From assembly GCA_963513935.1 (NCBI GenBank), contig OY740768.1:68312231-68376230 (forward strand): a stretch of 64,000 nt of DNA, in the 5' to 3' direction. Positions within the stretch are counted from its first letter, which is position 1. Each line of letters starts with the position of its first letter. This DNA comes from Aphrophora alni (taxonomy: Eukaryota; Arthropoda; Insecta; Hemiptera; Aphrophoridae). Below the pieces are notes generated by a model, which ran no database searches, was not told the origin of the DNA, and saw only the letters and a program-made list of their open reading frames with translations. The position numbers were made by a program, and so were the translations under genes. Below, piece after piece: positions 35,776 to 46,140 of the stretch.

Positions 35776-35895
35776 AAGAGTTGTATTCTCCAGGACTCCC
35801 AAGAAAGACAGACGAGTAGAGGACACCTCTCCTGGCCGCGTCGGCCGCTCTGGCATCCGCTGGAGAAGACCACTCCCGCCGAGGACACCATTTAC
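35776..35895 (-). CDS. hth: Homothorax internal exon: conserved linker N-terminal to the homeodomain (partial gene)
   Basis: A 120-bp minus-strand exon encoding G/KWCPRREWSSPADAR, an Ala/Arg-rich stretch and YSSVFLGSPGEYNS. This corresponds to the insect Hth linker that Drosophila spells WCRREWSSPADAR...YSSVFLGSP. The acceptor is TTTTGTGTTGTAG|GT and the donor is CTT|GTAAGTCC. The exon takes one base from upstream (n+GT, Gly if the base is G) and leaves one base (T), which fits the phase needed by the exon at 6,694-6,842; joining them gives ...EYNS-C-DASNAS. The exon is GC-rich against its flanks. A 61-codon plus-strand open frame over it is an antisense shadow. Reading on past the donor stays open for 33 codons to a TGA at 35,675-35,677, which may matter for homeodomain-less isoforms. 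The linker itself has no known enzymatic fold. Confidence 0.92.
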
Positions 35896-36520
35896 CTACA
35901 ACACAAAATACATATATTTAAGTATAAAATAAAGGTTTTAAACTGATTCAAGGTTATTACACTGTTTATTTTTGTAACCAATGAGAAATGTTTAACAAAT
36001 AAGTGTTATATTTGTTGTCAAAAGCGTTCAAATATGAAAGAACCAAATACGAAATTCTATTATTGTATCATCAGAATAGTAAATCTGAAAAATTCTAACT
36101 AAAGTTAGAGATGAAACAAAATAGACTAAGGATATGTTTTTAATTTTACAAGTTGACAAATTGTTATATATTACAAATTTTTTAAATATTTACATTTTTC
36201 GTCCTTCTTAAAAATCATAAAAATTAAGAAGGAATAATGAGAGGTTATATTATGGGAATGTAACGTGTTGGAGGTGGGGGGGGCCACCCGCACGCCCCCA
36301 ATGAATAGAGCTCGGGTAATGACTATAATCACATAGCGTACAAACCTGTAATTTCGCTCGGCCAGTTGTTAACCATTTTTGTTGACATCTGGAGTGAAGA
36401 GTGCCCGGATTTATGGACTTTTAAGTACGGGCTTTAACTGTGAGAACGGGCCTTTGCCCCGCGAAACGTTGTTAAGATTTAGCTGTCTTGGTATTAAATT
36501 ATTTACGCTGGTGTATCGAT
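35896..36520. other. Intron with a GC-rich retroelement-tail-like patch
   Basis: AT-rich up to about 36,265. Then a GC-rich patch includes GGTGGGGGGGGCCACCC and AACGGGCCTTTGCCCCGCGA followed by AACGTT. The latter resembles the gggccttggccc-gaaacg tails seen in some arthropod dispersed repeats, but no element boundaries were found. A DRE-type TATCGATA is at 36,514-36,521. Confidence 0.3.
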
Positions 36521-38200
36521 AATATTGACTTTATTGATTGTAATTAATTTTTCATTTCCAATATTTTAATTTTATTACGAATAATATTGTTTGTAAAAAT
36601 ATTAAATCAAATCAATCGTTTACTTAAGATCATTATGATTTATATATTCTGCATTTATTGGGAACGTTTCTACAAGGCCGTTATTTGTTACGAATTTATT
36701 ACAAAATTTAATTTTTTGTTCTGTAACAAATTAAAAACAACATTTAAAATATACCTGGCCGTGTAGCCTGACATTTGATAAACCGTTAATGTCCAGTTTA
36801 TATATTGTAATAAAAGAAAGAAATAATATTTTGGTACATCAATCCGTAAAGGCGTCTGGCTTGCTAGACAGGTAATTTGTGGTCAGCTATATCTTAATAA
36901 ATCCTAAACAATTTAAAAGGATTAGAAATTAGAAGTGAACGTTTAAAATGTAAATACATATAAGGTGAAATATAAGTAATTTAAAATAAGCCGGAAAATT
37001 TGTTTTAAAAAGGTGGGGAAATTTTAAGTTAGGGGGTTTACAAAATTTTAAAAAACAAATTAGGGCCTACATACAAAAGAATAATAGGCTAAATGTTGTC
37101 TAATAACAATTATTTAAATTCTGATGATATAGATTTGAGAGATTGGTTATCACAATTGGTTATCCGTTCTTAATTTAAAACCTACCGTATGCTATTCGTC
37201 GACTGTTTAGAATTTTAGCATACGAAGTGGAATAGATAAAATAACGCTCAGTTCCCCACATGATAAGTTTGAAGTTTGTCAAAAGTGTGAAAATTATGCT
37301 ACAGAAGCGACAGATCCTGTACACTTACATGTATTGTGTTTCGCGTACGCATTTCCACGTATAAAATTGGTGTTTTTTCAAAAATAAAAAATAAAATAAA
37401 CAAGTCATTCAGATTTAATCTTGGGATGTTGTTATAAGCCTTGAAACGGAGCGTTAATCCTATAACCTAACCATTTGTTTTCCTTCTTCTTTTTTTAAAT
37501 TCCTGAATGTTAGAAAAAGAAGAAAAAAATGCAAAATGTCTGGAAAGGATCATGTCTTGGTTGATGCTCAAAGCCCGCCTCTGAGGTCGTAAGGTCACAT
37601 AACGTCGACCAATGGCAGCTTGTCTAAACCCGGTTTCTCCATATCTCAAGCCAGCACGCTAGACGCTGTATACCTGACGATCATTGCGCCAAGGTGGTGT
37701 GGCTGTGATTCAGAACCTTACTGTTCAAGTCAATATTTATCACAATAGATGTTTTGGTTTGAATTTAAAGTTAAATTTATAGACATTTTAAAAAGGTGTT
37801 AGAACATACCTGTTTAAAAAACAAATATCATAAAGAAAATATTTTTAGTAATAAATTTTGTAAAAATAGTACGTTAAAAATAAAAATAAAATAAATGTAG
37901 AATATCTACTCTTATATCATTCGGGTTTTCATAAAAGTTTTAATTTAAAAACATTATAAAATCTTTTTTATATAATGTAATGAAACATAGCTTCGACATG
38001 CGATGTGCATTTTATCTGCTTCAAAAAATGTTTAAAATGATCATAATAATTGTGAAAAAATAACTATAATTCTGGTATTTTATTTGTTAGTCTACTTAGA
38101 ATTATATTACACTATTCCAATGCCTTCTGATAGACCTTTAATCAATTTCAACAAAAGGTTAATTCAGAGACAACAGTTTCATTAACCTCAATGAGTCTCA
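36521..38200. other. AT-rich intron with one GC-rich island
   Basis: No supported gene. The island at about 37,540-37,700 contains AGGTCACATAACG (nuclear-receptor-like half site) and CGACCAATGGCAGC. Only a 60-codon minus-strand open frame overlaps it, with no known family. Confidence 0.4.
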
Positions 38201-38320
38201 AACCTAACCTAACCTAACCTAACCTAACCTAACCCAACCTAACCTAACCTAACCTAACCTAACCTAACCTAACCTAACCTAACCTAACCAAACCTAACCA
38301 AACCAAACCAAACCTAACCT
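38201..38320 (-). repeat. Interstitial arthropod telomeric repeat (TTAGG)n
   Basis: 120 bp, 24 pentamers of AACCT on the plus strand (TTAGG on minus). Perfect for most of its length, with AACCC once and AACCA/AACCAAACC decay near the right end. TTAGG is the ancestral insect telomere repeat, so this is an interstitial telomeric sequence. Confidence 0.97.
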
Positions 38321-39213
38321 ATTGTCGTGTTGTTGTTTTCGTTCGTAGAAGGTCGGAGTTGTCATTACCTAATTATTACTTATGTTCCACAGATTCTATC
38401 CAATATATTTAAGTTCTATATTCAAAGTCAAAAATAAAAGCAATTAACGAAATGTAACCCTAAACGTAGATTTATTACTAATGATAAATTTGAAACTGCA
38501 ATTATCCTTGAAAGACTTAGATTAATGCATATGTATTTCTACGTGATAATACGTTTGACTTATTTCAAAGAACATTACTTAGTTATTTATATTTGTACGT
38601 TGCAAGAATATTTCAAAATCTAAACACTTTACGTCAGTGTAAACACTGTAGACATTGAGTTGAAGTGACAATTTATAGATTATTATTTACAGAGTCGAAA
38701 CTTGTGTTTATAGAAATAGAATAAGTTAAGTCTTGAGGCGTGATAAATAAATTTTAGATTTTCTGAACCCCATCAAAATTAGTTTTATAAGCTAGTGGAC
38801 CATCTCATCATCCCAATAACTACAAGTGTAATTTATACTCTAACCAAAATAAATATTTTAAAACAATTCTTAGTTATAAAGTTATGAATGCATGTATATG
38901 GATGCTTTCCATTGTTACGGATTGTCTAATTTTGAGATTATGCGAATAATAATTCAGTTTTTTAGAAATAATTCTGTTACATTTCATCACAGGAAACAAA
39001 TCTGGGTATTATTAGATGGAGATGTTATACGATAAATAGCATAAAATGAACTTAATGTGTGTGATTGACATTAGAAAAAATGTTTCAAACAAGCGATATA
39101 TCAAAATTCACAAACCACTGCAGTTTTATTGTAAATGAAATGTGTTGAAAAATTGAAATTGTCTTCATTTACATTTAAATAATTACACGTTTGTCTGTTA
39201 ACGGAACTGTCCA

Positions 39214-39215
39214 AA

Positions 39216-39309
<94 letters not shown>
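39214..39309. repeat. (AT)n followed by a run of 58 T
   Basis: An AT dinucleotide tract with one CAT interruption runs into an uninterrupted T58 (39,252-39,309). Read on the minus strand it is a poly(A) followed by (TA)n, which could be a retroposon tail. No element body is recognised on either side. Confidence 0.9.
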
Positions 39310-39312
<3 letters not shown>

Positions 39313-42300
39313 AAAATACATATTTGTGACGAATTGAAAGAAAATTGCATAAATAAATAAACCCTGTAGATCATTTACAAAAATCAAACAAACAAAATCT
39401 TATAATTATAAATAAACACGTCATTTATATATTGAAATTTGAGGGTTATTGAATTCATTATATTAAATTAAGGATTATATTGAGGGTTATATTTTTGAAT
39501 TCGAGAAGAACGAAAGAAAAACTTGATCGGAATCTCGAACATGATTTCTCAATTTTTGGAAAGAAGTTAAAAATAACCGATGATCTTCAATTATTATTTA
39601 TTAATATTTGTTTTAAAAATTAGTCATAATTTCAAAGACCTGTAAACTTTACCAGCAACTTCCATGTGAATCTTTAAATGACCACCGACTGAAAAATTAA
39701 ATTTTCCTTCCCTTTAGTTATTTTTCTTAAAAACAAAACAACGAATTTCAACAAATAAAATTCAAAAATACCATTACTTCTATCTGCTTTATTAATGTAG
39801 AGATATTTATAAAAATTAAACACTAAAAATCAAATTATGATAATATTTTGACATTTAAAAAATGTTCTTGTCTGAAATTTTAAATAAAGTTCATGCATAT
39901 AATTAAGTCATTGTCATCAACACCACTCTTGAAAAGGAACAAGTCTTTTTAAAAAAAATAAAAAATTTATTAAATGTACAATATACCTCTGTATTTTAAT
40001 TTAATTATATAATTATATTTTTTGTTGTTTTACATTTATAACTTCTTGGAACAAAATTGTATTATCATTAATCTAATGTTAGTCTATTGTTATTATTAAA
40101 TTTTATTTAAAAAAATAATTTATGTCTTTAAATTAGTTTCATTGAATGGTATTTTATTCTCTTCTATTGAGAATGAGAGAAGTCATATAAATATTAATTA
40201 AGTAATTAAAAAGAAAAAAGCAACATTGATTCATTAACCAAATTGCAACTCAGCTGGCGGTGTGAGTGTAGACATACTGGCCTAGTGTAGGACTATAGGG
40301 AAAGTGATATATTCGTTTTTTGACCTCGCTCCACCCCCTTTTCTGTCTTCCGATAATTTATCATTGGCTCCTATATATTTATCTGTGTAGGAGAACCCGA
40401 CCATTCTTCATCTTCCACAACCTACCCTAACTTGCGTCCTGGGCCCCTTTCCATTGTCAACACGCATTTCACACCTTCAATTTATTATTTTAGCACGATA
40501 ATTTTAAATCTAACATCTCACTCGATCATTCAAGCAGCTACAATTTGTCTCTCTGAAGTTGAAATGAACCTGTGGCTACAAATTTGTTTTTATTTGTGTG
40601 TAGGCAAATAAGAACACCCATTATATATTTAAAATAGGCTAATCTATAACAGCATTTAATAACTTATATGCCAAGAATAACAACGTTAGCATATTCCATA
40701 TTAAAATGTAGCTTCATTAGTTTGATATTATTAGTTTGGTCCAGCCATATGTAAGTAAGTAGGCCTAAACATGAATAAGCTACCAAAAATAAATCCATCC
40801 CGATCGATAAGGTTTTTCTATGTTTCTCTCGTCTTTAATTGCCTAACGAACATAAAGTTAGGTAGGAAAATAATTTTTGAAACTAATTATAGAAATGGTT
40901 TGATTTTAGATCATAAGAAATATTCGTGTAATAAAATGCTTACAAGTAAATGGGTATTTAACATGGTTACATAAAACTTGTGGGCATATTCACAAATATC
41001 CCACAACAATAACTTATTTGTAAACAAATAGGCCTACCCTTAAAACATCGTTTGGCTATTGGGTTTATAGATTTAATGTGTTGGTTATTTGGGGTAGTAG
41101 AATGACATTTATATTATCTCTGATTTTATGCTTCATACTTACATACATATCTATTTATAATTAATAACTATTTTTATTACAATACATTAAACCCCTATGG
41201 GTCTAATACAATTAAATAACACATTTCAAGCTAACCTCTAAAATACATTCTAAAGTTTCATACTTATTACGGTATTTATAGAAATGCGTAACTTATTTAA
41301 AGGTTTTTTATTCAACTTAAATTTAGACTAAAAGTACATAAGATTATCTTTACCGTTGATATTATGAACGAAAAGTTATGGTACTTTCTTTTGTTCAAAA
41401 TATTCTTCCTCCCAAAATAACAGATTAGGTTAGCAAGTTTTTAAATGTCCTGACTAGCGCTGCAACCTGGCGGCGAAGTTAGGTATTACAGGTTATAGCA
41501 GTAGTAATACAAACTCAATGTGAGAGTTGTATGCTTTGAACGTTTTAATTTATATGGTAAAGTTATATTATTATATGAACTGTTACGATTCTATGATACT
41601 ATGTCACTATGATTATTAAAATTTATTTCCCTTCAACTTTTTTCTCTCAAAAGTATTGTAGTAATATAGTTAACTACAAATTCATGTATTTTCTTATAGA
41701 TTATGACTTAAATTAACAATATTAATTGTACCTATTAAATTATGCGTTCAAACTTTTACAATTTGTATTAAAATAGGTTAATGATTTTATATAATTAATC
41801 TGAGCAAGAGTTGAATAATTAATTAGACCCGTGGTAAAACTAGTTTCAAATTCAAACATGTTTAGAGTGATGAAATTCAATCAGTATACTTTTTCGATTC
41901 CAAATTCGGTAAAAGATATATTGCTTTGTTATCTTGTAGGACCATAGCCCATATAGTCTGCCAGCCATTTTCAGAATTACTTATTCGAGTGATATTAGTT
42001 TTTTTAAATAATTCTAACGTAGGTACTGATATAGATTGTAATAAAATCTAATAAAGGGTTAGTACTCTCCAAATAATTTACTTTCAGGACAGTAGCCTAC
42101 ATAGTAAGCTTCTAATGACTTCTTTTGTGACAACAAACAAAATCAAGAATATAGATGTCGCAATATTAGAATAACGGCAATTTGAATATTTCAAAATTTA
42201 CACAAAAACTGGACATAACCTAAATACACCACTGAAAGTAATGTTTAGATATACAGAAATAAGCTTCTAATAGGACTAATATAAAGTAGCCCCAATTCTT

Positions 42301-43082
42301 ATATTGGAACCGGCATTCCTCAGACGGGACACTGTTTTGTCCCGATTTTTTCTCAAACAAGTTTTCCTTTTCTTCAACAATATAATTCGAAAATCAAATA
42401 TTAATGTAGACTATAAAATTAGGTAATAAAAAATTGACCCGGCTGTTATAAAAATAATAATTTTAATGGACTAATTAAATGTTAATAGCTGACATTGATT
42501 GTTATTGTCGCTAGCAATAACTTTCTCTTCCAGCTATTTCAGGGGAATTAACTTTTTTTTTTTTACTATAGTGGGCTTTATAATTCTGTCTATAATATAT
42601 TAATTTATTATTTAATGTAAAACCAGCCTATGACATATGTTGTAGAAAATGTTGTAAATGAACCATTGCAATTAAACTAATGATTATTTATTTATCTTAA
42701 ATTATCAGTATTATAACAAAAAGTTAAAATATTAAATTCCATTAAATTTGCCTTCACATCTTTATGCGTCACCTTGAACTATACTATTTCCTGGAGGCCA
42801 AGTTTACATTAACTTATATTTTATAACACTCTTAATCATTTTTTATTTTTTGTAAAGTAAAATAAATAATTATGACAGAGAACTTCCCCAGTCCCTATTA
42901 AAATGTTCGGAATTTGCAGGTGAGGAATATTTTTAAACTAACTAACGTATGGTAAAATGGCCGTTATTTAAATTGTTGTACAAAAATTATAGGTACACAC
43001 AATATACGTAAAGTAAATTTAGTTACTTTTAATATTACAATTATAAAAACTTATAAATATCATTGTCAATAATGTATGAACT
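39310..43082. other. AT-rich intron, no gene seen
   Basis: No supported gene. A less AT-rich patch at about 40,240-40,460 (CTCAGCTGGCGGTGTGAGTG; CCTCGCTCCACCCCC) has no coding support. TAGGCCTA occurs at 40,760 and 41,029. Confidence 0.45.
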
Positions 43083-44290
43083 TATCAAAACGATGGATCC
43101 CAGATCAACTACAGTGACTTTTCGAAAATGCATAAACATGTCGTGGTATGTGTTTAGATAATATTCAAAGGACTATTTTTTATACAAAATATTGTGTTAT
43201 CAATACAATGGATGCCAGAGTAACTATACTAACATTTTGTAAATGCGTCATTCAATGGACCATTTTTTTATACAAAATATTGTGTTATCAAAACAATGGA
43301 TGCCAGAGTAACTATACTAACATTTTGTAAATGCGTCATTCAAAGGACTATTTTTTATACAAAGTATTGTGTTATCAAAATAATGGATGCCAGAGTAACT
43401 ATACTAACATTTTGTAAATGCGTCATTCAAAGGACTATTTCTTATACAAAGTATTGTGTTATCAAAATAATGGATGCCAGAGCAACGATACTGACATTTT
43501 GTAAATGCGTCATTCAAAGGACTATTTTTTATACAAAATATTGTGTTATCAAAACAATGGATACCATAGTAACTATACTGACATTTTGTAAATGCGTCAT
43601 TCAAAGGACTATTTTTTATACAAAATATTGAGTTATCAAAACAATGGATTCCAGAGTAACTATACAGACTTTTCTGAAATGTGTAAACATTTCATGATAT
43701 GTGTTTAGATAATATCAAAGTACTATTTTGTATACAAAATATTGTCTTATTAAAACAATGGATGCCAGAGTAACTATACAGACTTTTCTGAAATGTGTAA
43801 ACATTTCATGATGTGTTAAGATAATATCAAAGTACTATTTTTTATACAAAATATTGTCTTATCAAAACAAGGGATGCCATAATAACTATACAGACATTTC
43901 TGAAATGTGTAAACATTTCATGATGTGTTAAGATAATATCAAAGTACTATTTTTTTTACAAAATATTGTCTTATCAAAACAATGGATGCCAGAATAACTA
44001 TACAGACATTTCTGAAATGTGTAAACATTTCATGATATGTGTTTAGATAATATACAAGGTCTATTTTCTATACAAAACATTGTTATCAAAACAATGGATG
44101 CTAGAGTAACTATACAGACATTTCTGAAATGTGTAAACATTTCATGATATGTGTTTAGATAATATACAAGGTCTATTTTCTATACAAAACATTGTTATCA
44201 AAACAATGGATGCTAGAGTAACTATACAGACATTTCTGAAATGTGTAAACATTTCACATGTGTTTAGATAATATTCAAAGGACTAAGTTT
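43083..44290 (+). repeat. Tandem array with 112-bp and 87-bp unit classes
   Basis: The anchor CAAAG(G/T)(A)CTATTTT recurs at spacings of 87, 88, 87, 87 and 87 bp (43,166 to 43,602), then 114, 112, 112, 115, 112 and 109 bp (to 44,276). Shared core: ATGGATGCCAGAGTAACTAT. The long class carries an extra ACATTTCATGATATGTGTTT then AGATAAT segment that the short class lacks. Each long unit contains GAAATGTGTAAACATTTC, a 7-bp stem with a 4-base loop. Open frames of 60-111 codons here are a product of the 87-bp period. Confidence 0.95.
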
Positions 44291-45984
44291 ACCAAAATAT
44301 ATTTAAATTTAAATTGCATTATCACTACATTTTTTCTTTCATAATCAAATACTACAAATACATTTGAAAAAGTAAGATCTGTATAGAAATATATGGCGTT
44401 AAGCAAACAGTTTCTTATTTTCTAAATTGTATAAATGACATTCCCAAAACTAAAACTTTTAATTGTTTTGTTTTTTAACTTAAAACGGAGATCATTAAAC
44501 GGTTACAATATCATGCGTATTTTAATTCACATCATCTGATATAAGAAATGTTCTGGAATGTTGATTTCTTTATTAAACAAGTTATCTTTCATTTTGTAAG
44601 CAATACAAGTGACTGACATATTTATTTGTAGTGCATTGTAAATCGATATTACTAATACACAAATTACTGTTTTACTAAATTGAATTTTGTTAAATTTCTT
44701 TTTAAATAACCGTTTTATAACTGTTTTGAATAAATTATTCTTCTTCATTATTAGAAGGAAAAAATCAGTTATGAGGCAGTTCTATATAGTTCCCCAACTG
44801 AAATCTGAAAACCAATTAACATATGAAACAGTCATTTTTTATATTTTGACTTTAGCTTTTATCGAAAAGAACCTATATGTGTCATGAAATAAATAAGATA
44901 TTCAGATTTAAATTTGTAATGTTCAAGGTCTGAAACTTTTTTTACCGTAGAAAGTTGAAGTTACACCATTACATGCCAACCATTTAAAAATTATATTGCT
45001 AGTTGACATTTCAAAAATAATGCTAAAGACTACCCGTGTAATAAGTAATAAATTGGACAAAACTAGTCAAAAATTGAAACATGTCATATGGATAGTTATT
45101 TCATACTATACTCCTGGATCTGGGTCTTACTACAAGGGCTGTAGAATAGGTTGTTTTACCTATTGAAATTAGTAAAATAAACATAAGGACACATTCCAAG
45201 TTGTCAAATAGCCGCCATACTGAAATCCGATTCCATCCCGACACTTTCATCGCGAGAACATGTATAAACAATTAAAGGAAATGTAATATTTTGTTATCCT
45301 GAGCTCAGGATAAAGTGGTTGCATCACTAAGGGTCAACTCGTGCGGTTACTTAAGGCCGTGACACGCAACTTTGACCTCTACGTCAATCCACCACTTATT
45401 GACGGATATTTCCCGTGTGGTATTTTAATCTTTTACATTGTTCTTATGACAGTGATTTCTTACACAATGGTTTCATCAATTTGGGAAATCGTAAAGAAGT
45501 AGCGGCGTTCGTAATTAAGTGTTTTCTGTTAATTAATTTTTTTTTTAAGGAAATATATCAACTTCCTTCCTTATAACATATTGGAAGCTATGTTCCTAGA
45601 ACTAAAGTCATTAAATGTTTATTTTTTACAAATGCTTTGTACGGTGTTTTAATCATTGAAGTTTATCTGATGTGCTCCATATATTTAATTTATGCGGCGT
45701 AAATTTACAACAACGAAAATAATACATTTTTAATCATCGAATAAACCAACATAATTCATTATTGAATGTTAACATTAAAATGTCTCTCGTTGGAGTAAAA
45801 TGAATGCCTTAAACAAATTCACTTAGATGTCCGAGTGTCTGCTCAGCTCATCCTCTAAGATGTTACTGTACTCTACTGTGCACATGTTAGGTTAGGTTTG
45901 ATTTGTGTAGAGTTTAGGCGTTTCATGAAACACTGTTCGACAATATTTCTTTCAAAGTCTCTTCGAAAATATTCAAAGTCCACG
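44291..45984. other. Mostly AT-rich intron with one GC-richer island
   Basis: No supported gene. The island at about 45,190-45,420 includes AACTTTGACCTCTACGTCAA (a nuclear-receptor-like half site) and ATAGCCGCCATACTG. Confidence 0.4.
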
Positions 45985-46140
45985 ATTTTGTTTTGTTTCA
46001 CAAGACGACGTTTCAATGATTAAGACGTCATCTTCAGTTGTTTCGTGAAGATAACACTGCATAAAGGGTTTTGTGTAATATATGGCAACTGAAGATGGTA
46101 AATTAGTCATTTAAACGGCGTCTTGTTACTAATAAAGTTA
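45985..46140. mobile_element. Fold-back element, second copy type
   Basis: The left arm, with TTTCACAAGACGACGTTTCA and GACGTCATCTTCAGTTG (to about 46,040), is answered by CAACTGAAGATGGTAAATTA...AACGGCGTCTTGTTAC (from 46,086). Arms of about 55 bp, 45-bp spacer, no coding. The GTTTCA...CTTCAG arm logic resembles the elements at 18,754 and 59,140. Confidence 0.65.

Noticed and set aside
35761..35946. 61-codon plus-strand open frame
   Set aside because: It is the antisense shadow of the hth linker exon.
36835..36895. Possible SINE or tRNA fragment around GGCGTCTGGCTTGCTAGACA
   Set aside because: A short stem can be drawn, but no pol III boxes or second copy were found.
43148..43631. Overlapping open frames of 60-111 codons
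   Set aside because: Products of the 87-bp tandem period (a multiple of three).
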